Positions 1 to 8,485 of a stretch of 64,000 bases of DNA are shown here, piece after piece. The DNA comes from Mycolicibacterium sp. CBMA 226 (GTDB lineage: Bacteria; Actinomycetota; Actinomycetes; Mycobacteriales; Mycobacteriaceae): assembly GCF_009729075.1 (NCBI RefSeq), contig NZ_VTGY01000007.1, positions 62,001-126,000 on the forward strand. Direction: 5' to 3'. The translations under genes were made by a program, and so were the position numbers. Numbering within the stretch: the stretch's first letter is position 1; each line of letters opens with the position of its first letter. Below the pieces are notes generated by a model. The model worked only from the letters and a program-made list of their open reading frames with translations. It searched no databases and had not been told where the DNA came from.

Positions 1-620
1 TCCTCGGCGATGCGACGCTCGTTGGCGACCAGGTCGGCGGGCACGTCCTCACGGGTGAGGTACTTGGCCTTCAGCGCGGCGATCTGCAGCGCGACCGCGT
101 GAGCGGCCTCTTCCGAAGCACCGGTGTACTCGACCAGCACACCCACGGCAGGCGGCAGGTCCGCGGCACGCTTGTGCAGGTAGGTCTCCACGGTGCCGTC
201 GAAGTAGGCAGCACGACGCAATTCGAGCTTCTCGCCGATCTTCGCAGACAGGTCCGCGACCAGCTGCTCGACGGTGGTGCCGTCGACCGTGGCGGCCTTG
301 AGGGTCTCCACGTCGTTGGCCTTGGCCGTGACAGCAGCGGTGAGGATCTGATCCGCGAGAGCCTGGAATTCGGCGTTCTTGGCGACGAAGTCGGTCTCGG
401 AGTTCAGCTCGATGAGGGCGCCGTCCTTGGCGGCGACCAGGCCCTCGGCGGTGGCGCGCTCAGCGCGCTTGCCGACGTCCTTGGCACCCTTGATGCGCAG
501 GACCTCGACGGCCTTGTCGAAGTCACCCTCGGTCTCAACCAGTGCGTTCTTGCAGTCGAGCATGCCGGAGCCGGTGAGCTCCCGCAGTCGCTTTACGTCA
601 GCAGCGGTGTAGTTAGCCAT
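1..620 (-). CDS. tsf: Elongation factor Ts (3' end cut by window edge)
   Basis: EF-Ts is the guanine-nucleotide exchange factor that recycles EF-Tu in the cytoplasm. The first ~206 codons are present and the C-terminal dimerisation part lies outside the window. The protein starts [17 protein letters not shown] (UBA-like N-terminal domain). It carries the family signature TDFVAKN near residues 76-82, the loop that contacts EF-Tu. The ATG at 620 lies one base after the rpsB stop codon, so the rpsB-tsf pair is almost certainly cotranscribed and translationally coupled, as in other actinobacteria. Identification is secure. Confidence 0.97.
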   Translation of the reverse strand, partial: MANYTAADVKRLRELTGSGMLDCKNALVETEGDFDKAVEVLRIKGAKDVGKRAERATAEGLVAAKDGALIELNSETDFVAKNAEFQALADQILTAAVTAKANDVETLKAATVDGTTVEQLVADLSAKIGEKLELRRAAYFDGTVETYLHKRAADLPPAVGVLVEYTGASEEAAHAVALQIAALKAKYLTREDVPADLVANERRIAE

Positions 621-621
621 C

Positions 622-1455
622 TCAGCTTTCTGTGGTGGTGGTTTCGGTGGCGGCAGCCGGCGAATCCGCCGGAGACGTCACAGTCTCGGCTCCTGCCGTG
701 GCCCCGGCGAGCAGCTCCTGCTCCCACTCGGCAAGCGGCTCGGCGCCTTCGGCCTCGGTCTTGGCACCCGAGCGGGCCTGCAGACCCTCGGCAACCGCGG
801 AGGCGATCACCTTGGTCAGCAGCGCGGCGCTGCGGATGGCGTCGTCGTTACCCGGGATCGGGTAGTTGACCTGGTCGGGATCGCAGTTGGTGTCCAGGAT
901 CGCGAGGACCGGGATGCCGAGCTTGATGGCCTCGGAAACGGCCAGGTGCTCCTTGTTGGTGTCGACGACCCAGATGGCCGACGGAACCTTCTGCATGTCC
1001 CGGATACCGCCGAGGCTGCGCTCGAGCTTGTTCTTCTCACGCGTCAGCATGAGGATTTCCTTCTTGGTGCGACCCTCGAAGCCACCGGTCTGCTCCATCG
1101 ACTCGAGTTCCTTCAGGCGCTGCAGGCGCTTGTGAACGGTCGAGAAGTTGGTGAGCATGCCGCCCAGCCAGCGCTGGTTGACGTAGGGCATGCCGACGCG
1201 GGTGGCCTCGTCGGCGATGGACTCCTGGGCCTGCTTCTTGGTACCGACGAAGAGCACGGTGCCGCCGTGGGCAACGGTCTCCTTGACGAATTCGTACGCC
1301 TTGTCGATGTAGGTCAGCGTCTGCTGCAAGTCGATGATGTAGATGCCGTTGCGGTCGGTGAAGATGAACCGCTTCATCTTGGGGTTCCAGCGACGGGTCT
1401 GGTGCCCGAAGTGTGCGCCGCTGTCCAGCAGCTGCTTCATGGTCACTACGGCCAT
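622..1455 (-). CDS. rpsB: 30S ribosomal protein S2
   Basis: Small-subunit ribosomal protein S2, needed to load S1 and mRNA on the 30S particle. The 277 residues start [21 protein letters not shown], and the internal blocks [19 protein letters not shown] and [10 protein letters not shown] are diagnostic for the family. The C-terminus has an Ala/Thr/Glu-rich extension of ~40 residues, common in mycobacterial S2. The gene lies immediately upstream of tsf with one intervening base. The ATG is preceded by a GTGAGG-like ribosome-binding site. Confidence 0.98.
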   Translation of the reverse strand: MAVVTMKQLLDSGAHFGHQTRRWNPKMKRFIFTDRNGIYIIDLQQTLTYIDKAYEFVKETVAHGGTVLFVGTKKQAQESIADEATRVGMPYVNQRWLGGMLTNFSTVHKRLQRLKELESMEQTGGFEGRTKKEILMLTREKNKLERSLGGIRDMQKVPSAIWVVDTNKEHLAVSEAIKLGIPVLAILDTNCDPDQVNYPIPGNDDAIRSAALLTKVIASAVAEGLQARSGAKTEAEGAEPLAEWEQELLAGATAGAETVTSPADSPAAATETTTTES

Positions 1456-1664
1456 GGTGGTGCCTCACTTAGTTATCGGTTGCCGTCCGGTATCGGGTGA
1501 TCCCGGACCCTGGCGTCTGCTGCGTGCCGGACCCAACTCGGTTGTCCGAGGTGGGACCGCCCGGCATGCGGTAGCGACCCGAGATCGAGCCGCTGTGCAG
1601 GCGCGCGAAGTCAACCCACGAATGCGGATTGCAGGTGGAAGTTTACACGCTTCCCAGGGTGCTC

Positions 1665-1691
1665 TTGTCCACAGTGCGCCGGTTATCCACA
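1665..1691 (+). promoter_or_regulatory. Pair of DnaA-box-like 9-mers (copy 1)
   Basis: TTGTCCACA at 1665-1673 and TTATCCACA at 1683-1691 lie in the same orientation, 18 bp start to start, in the rpsB/M23 intergenic region. TTATCCACA is the classical bacterial DnaA box and TTGTCCACA the form preferred in mycobacteria. The same arrangement recurs at 19070-19096. Whether DnaA binds here is inferred. The rest of 1456-1740 should hold the rpsB promoter, but I see no convincing -35/-10 pair. Confidence 0.5.
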
Positions 1692-1743
1692 GATCGGGGT
1701 TCCGGGGGTGCAAAGGCCTCGGCCGGAACGCTGAACTGGGGTG

Positions 1744-2229
1744 ATGCGAATCAGCCTGCTCGTGGTGCTCGTCACTGTGTGGTCGACCGGCGTGGCGCAT
1801 GCCGCCGACGACCGGCTGGACTGGCCGCTACGCCCGCGACCGGCCGTCGTGCGCACCTTCGACGCACCGCAGCCCAACTGGCAGCGCGGGCATCGGGGCG
1901 TCGACCTCGCGGGGGCTGCCGGCCAGACGGTGTACGCCGCTGCCCCGGGCACCGTGGTGTTCGCCGGGGAGCTCGCGGGCCGGACGGTGGTGTCGGTGGC
2001 GCATCCGGGTGGGCTGCGGACGAGCTACGAGCCGGTCCGCGCGGCGGTCCGGCCCGGCGCCGTCGTCGCGGCCGGCGCCGTCCTCGGCACGCTGGTGGCC
2101 GGGCATCCCGGGTGCACCAGCTGCCTGCACTGGGGCGCGATGTGGGGTGCGGCGTCCAATGCCGACTACGTCGATCCCCTGGGCCTGCTCGCCGACACCC
2201 CGATCCGCCTCAAACCCCTCTCCCCTTGA
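1744..2229 (+). CDS. Secreted M23-family peptidase-like protein (Rv2891-like)
   Basis: Small exported protein of 161 residues with a signal peptide (MRISLLVVLVTVWSTGVAHA) followed by a single LytM/M23 domain. M23 enzymes are zinc endopeptidases that cut peptidoglycan cross-links. The first zinc-binding motif HxxxD is at residues 50-54 (HRGVD). The second is CLHWG near residue 128, where the usual first His of HxH is Cys, a form I recall from actinobacterial members. Activity is therefore plausible but unproven. A GTG at 1741 directly precedes the chosen ATG. The position next to rpsB and xerC matches Rv2891 of M. tuberculosis. Confidence 0.85.
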   Translation: MRISLLVVLVTVWSTGVAHAADDRLDWPLRPRPAVVRTFDAPQPNWQRGHRGVDLAGAAGQTVYAAAPGTVVFAGELAGRTVVSVAHPGGLRTSYEPVRAAVRPGAVVAAGAVLGTLVAGHPGCTSCLHWGAMWGAASNADYVDPLGLLADTPIRLKPLSP

Positions 2230-2328
2230 CCGCGAGCGGGCGTGTTTGTACGGCAACACGCCGCAAACTCCGTGCAGAATGCGCACTTTCGTCGGCCGCG
2301 AGCGGCCCCGAAGTGCCCGCGGGGTTGG

Positions 2329-3225
2329 TCAGGCGCGGGGGTGGGCCTGGTCGTGGACGGCGCGCAGCCGTGCCACCGTGACGTGCGTGTAGAGCTGAGT
2401 GGTCGCGAGCGACGAATGGCCCAGCAGCTCCTGCACCACCCGCAGGTCGGCGCCACCCTCGAGCAGATGGGTGGCCGCGCTGTGTCGCAGCCCGTGCGGC
2501 CCGATGTCGGGGGCACCGGCCACCGCCGAGATCGTCTGGTGCACGACGGTCCGGGCCTGGCGGGGATCGAGACGCCGCCCCCGTGCCCCCAACAGCAGTG
2601 CCGGGCCCGACGCCGGGACCGCCAGCGCGGGGCGGCCGTCGGACAGCCAGGCCCGCAGCGCCTTGAAGGCCGGCTCGCCGAAGGGCACCGTGCGCTGCTT
2701 GTCGCCTTTACCCAGCACCCGCAGTACCCGCCGGCTCTGGTCGACGTCATCGATGTCGAGGCCGCACAGTTCACTGACACGGATGCCGGTGGCATACAGC
2801 ATCTCGACGATCAGCCGGTCCCGCAGGGCCATCGGATCACCTTGCTCCGCACCGGAGTTCGCCGCGGCCATGGCATCGACGGCCTGGTCCTGACGGAGCA
2901 CCGCCGGTAGCGCACGACGGGCCTTGGGGGTCTGCAGCCGCGCGGCCGGGTCGGTCTCGAGCAGGCCCCGCCGCACGGCCCAGGCGGTAAAGGTCTTCAC
3001 CGACGACGTCCGCCGCGACAACGTCGTCCGCGCCACGCCTTGTCCGGCCTGTTCGGCGAGCCAGGACCGCAGCATCGGCAGGGTCAGGTCCGCGATGGTC
3101 GCGTCGTCGCCGAGGAATTCACCCAACGACCGCAGGTCGCCCCGGTAAGCGCGCCTGGTGTGCTCCGAACGGCCGCATTCGAGTTCGAGGTACTGGTCGA
3201 ACTCATCGAGAACCGCCGGGTGCAC
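2329..3225 (-). CDS. xerC: Tyrosine recombinase XerC
   Basis: Site-specific recombinase that, with XerD and FtsK, resolves chromosome dimers at dif. The 298-residue protein has an N-terminal SAM-like core-binding domain (~1-95) and a C-terminal catalytic domain. All catalytic residues are visible: R149 (TGIRVSEL), K173 (GKGDKQR), H244-x-x-R247 (HGLRHS), H270 (LGHSS) and nucleophile Y279 (LYTHV). The length is normal. The start is a GTG at 3225. The order XerC then viuB-like matches Rv2894c-Rv2895c, so this is the housekeeping recombinase and not an integrase. Confidence 0.95.
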   Translation of the reverse strand: MHPAVLDEFDQYLELECGRSEHTRRAYRGDLRSLGEFLGDDATIADLTLPMLRSWLAEQAGQGVARTTLSRRTSSVKTFTAWAVRRGLLETDPAARLQTPKARRALPAVLRQDQAVDAMAAANSGAEQGDPMALRDRLIVEMLYATGIRVSELCGLDIDDVDQSRRVLRVLGKGDKQRTVPFGEPAFKALRAWLSDGRPALAVPASGPALLLGARGRRLDPRQARTVVHQTISAVAGAPDIGPHGLRHSAATHLLEGGADLRVVQELLGHSSLATTQLYTHVTVARLRAVHDQAHPRA

Positions 3226-3293
3226 TCCCCTACGTTCGCAGAGCCGTCACGCGATCGCCCGTCACGCCACCCGTCGGTGGCCGAGCTGTGATC

Positions 3294-4457
3294 TCACACC
3301 TCGACGCGGCGCAGCGCATCCGGCGTCAGGTCGGCCAGCGAACGGTAGCCGTCGATGGCCATGGTCAGGTCGGTCTCCGCCAGCAGGGACCGCACCACGT
3401 GGACGACGCCGGCGGTGCCGGCCAGTGCCATCCCATACGCGTAGGGCCGCCCGATACCGACGGCGGTCGCGCCGAGGGCGAGGGCCTTGACGACATCGGC
3501 ACCGGTCCGGACACCGGAGTCGAACAGCACCGGCAGACCGTCGGCCGCCGCGACGACGCCGGGCAGGCAGTCGATGGCCGGAATTCCGCCGTTGGCCTGC
3601 CGGCCACCGTGGTTGGAGCAGTAGATGCCGTCGATCCCGGCATCGCGGACACGGCGTGCGTCGTCGGGATGACAGATGCCCTTGACCAGCAGCGGCAGCT
3701 TCGTCAGCGAGCGCAGCCAAGGCAGATCATCCCAGGTCAGCGGGTTGCCGAAGTCCTGCACCCACTGCATCACCACGCCCTGCGGGTTCTGTTCGGGCGG
3801 CGCGGGCAGCTTGGCCCGGAACACCGGATCGCTCGTGTAGTTCGAGAGGCAGTGACCACGCAGCTGCGGGAAGTTGGCCGTCGACAGGTCGCGGGGCCGC
3901 CAGCCGGGCACCCAGGTATCGAGGGTGACGACGATGCCCTGGTACCCGGCCGCCTCAGCCCGGCTGACCAGGCTGGCCGCCAAATCCCGGTCCTTCGGGG
4001 TGTACAGCTGGAAAAAGCCTGGGGTGTCACCGAATTCGGCGGCTACATCCTCCAGCGGATCGCTGGTGAGCGTCGAGACCATCATGGGCACGCCGGTCTG
4101 GGCGGCGGCCCGCGCGGCGTGCAGGTCACCGTGGCCATCTCGCGCGCAGATGCCCATGACGCCGATCGGCGCGAGGAACAGCGGCGACGGTAGCTGCAGG
4201 CCGAACAGGTCGATGGTCAGATCCCGCTCGGTGGCCCCGACCAGCATGCGCGGCATGAGGCCCCAGCGCTCGAAGGCGGTGACGTTGACGCGCTGGGTCC
4301 GCTCGTCACCGGCGCCGCCGGCGACGTACGACCAGATCGACGGCGGCATCGCGGCCTGGGCACGCTCCTCGAGTTCCGCGAACGAGATCGGCAGCGTCGG
4401 GACGACACCGCCCAACCCCTGCAGATAGATCTCGAGTTGGTAGTCACCGAACGCCAT
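3294..4457 (-). CDS. FMN-dependent lactate 2-monooxygenase-like alpha-hydroxyacid oxidase
   Basis: Member of the FMN-dependent alpha-hydroxyacid dehydrogenase family (387 residues, TIM barrel). The sequence closely follows the classical Mycobacterium lactate 2-monooxygenase as I remember it: GDYxLEIYxQGL at the N-terminus, [39 protein letters not shown] and [11 protein letters not shown]. The catalytic base is H283 and the substrate Arg R286; K259 contacts FMN. Lactate monooxygenase converts L-lactate to acetate, CO2 and water. The insert after residue ~205 is shorter than in the classical enzyme, so substrate may differ. The ATG has a purine-rich GGAAGGG upstream. It seems to be transcribed alone. 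Confidence 0.85.
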   Translation of the reverse strand: MAFGDYQLEIYLQGLGGVVPTLPISFAELEERAQAAMPPSIWSYVAGGAGDERTQRVNVTAFERWGLMPRMLVGATERDLTIDLFGLQLPSPLFLAPIGVMGICARDGHGDLHAARAAAQTGVPMMVSTLTSDPLEDVAAEFGDTPGFFQLYTPKDRDLAASLVSRAEAAGYQGIVVTLDTWVPGWRPRDLSTANFPQLRGHCLSNYTSDPVFRAKLPAPPEQNPQGVVMQWVQDFGNPLTWDDLPWLRSLTKLPLLVKGICHPDDARRVRDAGIDGIYCSNHGGRQANGGIPAIDCLPGVVAAADGLPVLFDSGVRTGADVVKALALGATAVGIGRPYAYGMALAGTAGVVHVVRSLLAETDLTMAIDGYRSLADLTPDALRRVEV

Positions 4458-4544
4458 CAGGCCCGCCCTTCCGTTGCAACTTCGGCTGAGGATCGCACAT
4501 TAGCGTCGGCGTCCGCCCGGGCTTTCCGGCCATGCCTTTTCGGC

Positions 4545-5390
4545 CTATGCCTCGGCTTCGGCCTTCGCCAGCTCCGCCTTCCACTGCCGGAAGGTCTCCT
4601 CGGTGCGGCCGCGGCGCCAGTAACCGGAGATGGACGCCCATTCGGCACTGACGCCGCGCTCCTTGCGCAGGTACGGCCGCAGGTTGTGCATGACGGTCTG
4701 CGCCTCGCCGTGCACGAACACCTGGACCTGGCCGGGCAGCCAGTCGGCCGCCCGGACCGCCGCGATGAGCGGCGCATTGTCCCCCGCCTGGTCGTCTGGC
4801 ACCAGGTCGGCGCGGCCGCCGCGGTGGATCCACTGGATCTTCACGCCTGCGGGCGCGGCCAGATCCAGCTCGTCGTCGGGCCCGTCGACCTCGATGAAGG
4901 CCTGGCCGATCGCGTTGGGCGGCAACGCTTCCAACGCCGTGCTCAGCGCCGGCAGCCCGGCTTCGTCGCCGGCCAGCAGATGCCAGTCCGCGGCCGGGTT
5001 CGGAGCGTAGGCCCCGTTCGGGCCCATGAGATACGCCGGGTCACCAGGCGCCAACGACGCCGCCCACGGCCCTGCCACACCGGTATCGCCGTGCACCACG
5101 AAGTCGACGGTGAGTTCGCGCTGCTCGACGTCGACGTGCCGCACGGTGTAGGTCCGCACCGTCGGGCGCTGGTCCGCCGACAGCTCATCGAAGCTGTCCA
5201 GGGTCAACGGCTGCGGCAAGCCGGCCACCTGGACGCCCGCGGGCACGATGACGAACTTGACGTAGGAATCTGTGAATTCCTTGGGGCTGAAGGTGTCGAA
5301 CCCGTTGCCGCCGAACACAACACGAATCATGTGCGGGGTCAGACGCTGGGTGCGCAGTACTTCGAACGTATGTATCGGACGGCCTGCCAC
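4545..5390 (-). CDS. viuB: Siderophore-interacting protein, ViuB-like FAD/NAD(P)H ferric reductase
   Basis: Cytoplasmic flavoprotein of the SIP family (281 residues), expected to reduce ferric siderophores such as ferri-mycobactin and release iron. An N-terminal FAD-binding beta-barrel carries the RTYTVR motif (flavin-binding RxYxxR) near residue 79. The C-terminal SIP domain ends with the typical SGYWRRGRTEETFRQWK segment. Position beside xerC matches Rv2895c (viuB). The GTG start at 5390 is preceded after 6 nt by TATAGT, a leaderless-type promoter. No IdeR box was recognised. Confidence 0.88.
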   Translation of the reverse strand: MAGRPIHTFEVLRTQRLTPHMIRVVFGGNGFDTFSPKEFTDSYVKFVIVPAGVQVAGLPQPLTLDSFDELSADQRPTVRTYTVRHVDVEQRELTVDFVVHGDTGVAGPWAASLAPGDPAYLMGPNGAYAPNPAADWHLLAGDEAGLPALSTALEALPPNAIGQAFIEVDGPDDELDLAAPAGVKIQWIHRGGRADLVPDDQAGDNAPLIAAVRAADWLPGQVQVFVHGEAQTVMHNLRPYLRKERGVSAEWASISGYWRRGRTEETFRQWKAELAKAEAEA

Positions 5391-5396
5391 GTCTCG

Positions 5397-5402
5397 ACTA
5401 TA
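5397..5402 (-). promoter_or_regulatory. Leaderless -10 element of the viuB-like gene
   Basis: TATAGT on the minus strand, then 6 nt, then the GTG at 5390. In mycobacteria a TANNNT hexamer about 6-7 nt upstream of the transcription start, with the start codon at +1, marks leaderless transcripts. Confidence 0.6.
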
Positions 5403-5427
5403 CGAGCGGCGCGCCCGCCGTGGTGGG

Positions 5428-6486
5428 CTACCTGGCCAGTACCGCTGCGGTGTACTTGGGCTTCCAGTCGGAGGTCAGTAGCACACCGACATTCGACTCG
5501 AGATCGTCGCGCTTGGTCGTGTCGGTGTCGCGCACCGCGAAGATGAAGGCGGGTCCACTCCAGTCTGACTTGGCCAATTCTGACAACACCTGCAGGATTT
5601 GTCGGGCCTGTTCGTCCTGGCTGACTCCCCGAGCCTCTGGCGAGGAAGTCGGGGCACCGAATTCGGTCATCCAGATCTTCTTGTCGCCGTCACCGTTGGC
5701 GACCATCAAGTCGTGCACACGAGCCAGATCCGACCATCCGTTGTCACCGTCTTCGGCAATACCGCCCGGGAACACATAGGGGTGCATCGCGGTGGCGTCG
5801 AAGAAGTTCCGCGCACCGTTGGCGTACATGTCGGCGACGAATGTCGTCGGTGCGTCGGGCCCGGTCGCGCGGCTCAGACCGGCGGCGATGACGGTGGCGT
5901 CGGGCTGAATCGCCTTGATCCTCGGATAGACCGCCTTCAGCAGCGCGGTGTACACCGCCGCGCGGTTGGTGGTGAATCCGAAGAACAGCGGCAGGTTCGG
6001 CTCGTTCCAAATCTCCCAGTCGGTGATGCGGTCGCGATAGCGCTCCACGACGGCGCCGACGAAGTCGGCGTAGTCCGCCGGGTTCACCGGCGGCGCACTG
6101 AAATACGCGCCGGGTGCCCGGGCCCATTCCGGGGTGTACGCGATCAGCCCGAGCACCTTCAAACCGCGCTTCGTGGAGCCGTTGACCCAGTGGTCGACGT
6201 AGTGCCAGTTGTATTGCCCCTTGACAGGCTCGACGACGTGCCAGTCGATCAGCACTCGCATCCGGCCGGCCCGCGTGCGCGCCACGGCGTCGAGTTCCCG
6301 GTCCGCGTCGGCATCACTCATCCACGACTGCGGAGCCCCGACACCGAACCCGTACCCCGCCGCGGGCACCACCGGCATCGCGACGGGCGACGGACGCAGC
6401 CACAGGCAACCGCCGGCCGTCAGCGCGCCGACCAGCCCGACGACGACCGCAAGTCGACGAAACGAGCTGGTTGTACGGCTGGCCAT
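5428..6486 (-). CDS. Lipoprotein glycoside hydrolase (cellulase/GH39-like TIM barrel)
   Basis: Exported protein of 352 residues. The N-terminus has a basic stretch, a hydrophobic helix and a possible lipobox ending at Cys27 (TAGGC), so a lipoprotein is likely. The TIM-barrel catalytic pair is clear: acid/base E162 in DWEIWNEPNLP and nucleophile E275 in IWMTEFG, the arrangement of clan GH-A retaining glycosidases (GH5/GH39-like). It should cleave beta-linked glycans, own-wall or environmental; substrate not predictable. The ATG at 6486 has a leaderless-type TACGTT 7 nt upstream. It is not overlapped by its neighbours and appears monocistronic. Confidence 0.85.
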   Translation of the reverse strand: MASRTTSSFRRLAVVVGLVGALTAGGCLWLRPSPVAMPVVPAAGYGFGVGAPQSWMSDADADRELDAVARTRAGRMRVLIDWHVVEPVKGQYNWHYVDHWVNGSTKRGLKVLGLIAYTPEWARAPGAYFSAPPVNPADYADFVGAVVERYRDRITDWEIWNEPNLPLFFGFTTNRAAVYTALLKAVYPRIKAIQPDATVIAAGLSRATGPDAPTTFVADMYANGARNFFDATAMHPYVFPGGIAEDGDNGWSDLARVHDLMVANGDGDKKIWMTEFGAPTSSPEARGVSQDEQARQILQVLSELAKSDWSGPAFIFAVRDTDTTKRDDLESNVGVLLTSDWKPKYTAAVLAR

Positions 6487-6493
6487 GACAGCG

Positions 6494-6499
6494 AACGTA
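6494..6499 (-). promoter_or_regulatory. Leaderless -10 element of the glycoside hydrolase gene
   Basis: TACGTT on the minus strand followed by 7 nt and the ATG at 6486. Confidence 0.55.
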
Positions 6500-6555
6500 C
6501 CTCAGGTAATTGTGAATCCCATTGCCGCTGTTTGCGTCTGACCCGAACGCGGGGG

Positions 6556-6581
6556 GGTGCCCGACGTCACGCACGGGCACC
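6556..6581 (-). terminator. Hairpin downstream of the TetR gene
   Basis: Inverted repeat with 8-bp arms (GGTGCCCG at 6556-6563 and CGGGCACC at 6574-6581) and a 10-nt loop, 15 bp beyond the TetR stop codon. There is no U-tract, so termination is only suggested; mycobacterial terminators often lack one. Confidence 0.3.
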
Positions 6582-6595
6582 AAGTGCCGGCCGGC

Positions 6596-7249
6596 TCACA
6601 CAAGGGGTGCTACGCCATCGAGACCTGGAAGTGGCCGCTGACAGATTTGGTGCGCTTCCTCGGCAGGCAATCCGAACAGTCGTAATACGTCTTCAGTGAC
6701 CCGATCCGCGGCCGCCGCGTCGTCGCGTTCGGGCTCTTGTTGCAGGAGCTTGCCGAGACCGAGAAGTGCCCCGGCAGCGACAGCCATGGCCAATTTGGGA
6801 TCGTCAACGGCGAATCGGCCGGCGGCGACGCCGGCCGCGATGTCCCGTAACGCGCGTGGGCCCAGGCCGCGGTCTGAACCCATGAGGCTGAGGCCGTTGA
6901 CCAGCAGGATCTGACTCTCCTGCGGGCGGCGCCGAAACAGCCGGCCGGTCATCCGAAAGCTGCAGGCAAATTTTTCGGCCGGGTCGTCGATCGACTCGGT
7001 GAGTCGATCGAGCAGCGCGCCGTGGTTGTCGAGCACGTCGGCCACGGCCGCCTCGAACAGCGCTTCTTTGCTGTCGAAGTGGTTGTAGAACGAACCCATT
7101 CCGACGTCCGCCGCCTGCGTGATTTCCAGGACCGGCACATTGAGTCTGCCCTCGGCGATCAGCGCCTGCGCCGCCTGGATCAGCGCCGCGCGGGTGCGCT
7201 GTTTCCGCCGTTCCAGGCGGTTGACCGGTTCATCCTGCAATGCGCTCAC
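6596..7249 (-). CDS. TetR-family repressor of the adjacent catabolic operon
   Basis: 217-residue TetR/AcrR regulator. The N-terminal HTH spans about residues 10-60 with the family-typical segment VGMGSFYNHFDSKEALFEAAV. The C-terminal ligand domain is variable. It is divergent from the catabolic operon starting at 7355, and the 105-bp gap holds two near-identical palindromes, one close to its own start, so autoregulation plus operon control is likely. The start is GTG 7249, 6 nt after TATTCT (leaderless type). The inducer is probably a pathway substrate or a CoA/aromatic intermediate; this is inference. Confidence 0.9.
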   Translation of the reverse strand: MSALQDEPVNRLERRKQRTRAALIQAAQALIAEGRLNVPVLEITQAADVGMGSFYNHFDSKEALFEAAVADVLDNHGALLDRLTESIDDPAEKFACSFRMTGRLFRRRPQESQILLVNGLSLMGSDRGLGPRALRDIAAGVAAGRFAVDDPKLAMAVAAGALLGLGKLLQQEPERDDAAAADRVTEDVLRLFGLPAEEAHQICQRPLPGLDGVAPLV

Positions 7250-7255
7250 CCGTCG

Positions 7256-7261
7256 AGAATA
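7256..7261 (-). promoter_or_regulatory. Leaderless -10 element of the TetR gene
   Basis: TATTCT on the minus strand, 6-nt spacer, GTG at 7249. It lies 17 bp from operator 1 (7278-7291), so repressor bound there would overlap the core promoter. Confidence 0.55.
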
Positions 7262-7277
7262 GCAGATCTATCAGTTT

Positions 7278-7291
7278 TGAGGATTTCGTCA
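7278..7291. promoter_or_regulatory. TetR operator 1 (imperfect palindrome)
   Basis: TGAGGA-TT-TCGTCA, a 6-2-6 palindrome with one mismatch. The overlapping 14-mer GATTTCGTCAGAAC (7282-7295) is repeated exactly at 7326-7339. It lies in the -35 zone of the TetR promoter. Assignment to the divergent TetR is inferred from position and symmetry. Confidence 0.6.
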
Positions 7292-7321
7292 GAACCTCTT
7301 GACTGAGCGCCACGTCGCATG

Positions 7322-7335
7322 TGACGATTTCGTCA
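7322..7335. promoter_or_regulatory. TetR operator 2 (perfect palindrome)
   Basis: TGACGA-TT-TCGTCA, a perfect 6-2-6 palindrome 44 bp from operator 1 and 20 bp before the ATG at 7355. The exact repeat GATTTCGTCAGAAC continues 4 bp past the palindrome. It probably covers the promoter or start region of the catabolic operon. Confidence 0.65.
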
Positions 7336-7354
7336 GAACGAAAGGTGGTCAGGG

Positions 7355-8485
7355 ATGAACGACCTGGTCGGCGCACACAACGAGCTCCACAGCGAGCAGG
7401 GCGCCCGGAAAGGCGAGCATTGCGGGCGCTCCCGCAACCCCGTAATCAAGGTGGCCGATATCGCGTGGCTGGAATTCGAGAAGCCGGACCTTCAGCGGGC
7501 CGAGGCGTTCGCGGTCGCCTTCGGTTTCGCCACCTCGCTACGGACTGACGATGAACTGCACCTGCGTGGCAGCGATTCGACCGCGCCATGCGTGATCGTG
7601 CGTCGCGGCACCCGGAGCCGGTTCCTCGGGGTCGCGTTCGCCGCTGCCGACGAAGCGGACCTGCTGCGACTGGCCACCGCGACCGGTGCACGGACCAGGC
7701 CGCTGCCCGCGGCCATCGGCGGCATGGCGGTCGATCTGATCGACCCGAGCGGTGTGCCGGTGCACGTGGTGGCTGGAATGCACGCCTTCGACGCGTTGCC
7801 ATCGCAGACTCCGCACCGCTACAACATGGGACACGAGATTCACCGCATCAACGTCACCCAACGCCCGCGTCGGGAACCGACCACGGTGCAACGGATCGGT
7901 CACCTCGTCATGCAGTCGACGAAATACCTCGAGACGCTGAACTGGTATCTCGACACCCTCGGCATGATCGTCAGCGACTTCCTGTACTTCCCTGGACAGC
8001 GCGAGCGTGGGCCGACCATGAGCTTCATCCGATGCGACAGAGGTGCGACGCCCGCTGATCACCACACGCTGGCGCTGGCCCTCGGACCACAGAACCGCTA
8101 TGTGCACTCGGCCTATCAGGTATGTGATCTCGATGCGCTGGCCGCCGGCGGCGAATATCTCACGGCGCAAGGCTATTTCCGGTCCTGGGGAATCGGACGC
8201 CACATCCAGGGCAGTCAGCTCTTCGACTACTGGCGTGACCCTGATGGCTTCATGGTCGAGCACTTCACCGACGGCGACCTGTTCGACTCGACCCTGCAAC
8301 CGGGTTGGGCACCGTTCACCGCCTCGGGCCTGGCCCAATGGGGACCACCGGCGAGCAAGGACTTCCTCGGCACCAACCCGAAATCCCTACCGCACGAAGC
8401 ACAGTCGATCTTCGCAGCCCTGCGAGGCGACAACGAATTCGATATCAACCGCCTCATCGGCCTGCTGAAAGTAGCGAACTCATGA
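7355..8485 (+). CDS. Extradiol ring-cleavage dioxygenase (VOC superfamily, BphC-type)
   Basis: Two-domain type I extradiol dioxygenase of 376 residues, which opens catechol-type rings with O2. The Fe(II) ligands expected in the C-terminal domain are H183 (RIGHLVM), H251 (YVHSAYQV) and E302 (MVEHFTD). H161-E-I-H163 lies before the domain junction. The ~30-residue hydrophilic N-terminal extension is longer than usual. It is the first gene of a seven-gene operon; the stop overlaps the next start (ATGA). The substrate is unknown. The neighbouring MhpA-like hydroxylase would supply a catechol. Confidence 0.87.
   Translation: MNDLVGAHNELHSEQGARKGEHCGRSRNPVIKVADIAWLEFEKPDLQRAEAFAVAFGFATSLRTDDELHLRGSDSTAPCVIVRRGTRSRFLGVAFAAADEADLLRLATATGARTRPLPAAIGGMAVDLIDPSGVPVHVVAGMHAFDALPSQTPHRYNMGHEIHRINVTQRPRREPTTVQRIGHLVMQSTKYLETLNWYLDTLGMIVSDFLYFPGQRERGPTMSFIRCDRGATPADHHTLALALGPQNRYVHSAYQVCDLDALAAGGEYLTAQGYFRSWGIGRHIQGSQLFDYWRDPDGFMVEHFTDGDLFDSTLQPGWAPFTASGLAQWGPPASKDFLGTNPKSLPHEAQSIFAALRGDNEFDINRLIGLLKVANS

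Noticed and set aside
2329..3225. XerC as a mobile-element integrase
   Set aside because: Length, residues and position beside the viuB-like gene match the chromosomal XerC; no att repeats or phage genes are nearby.
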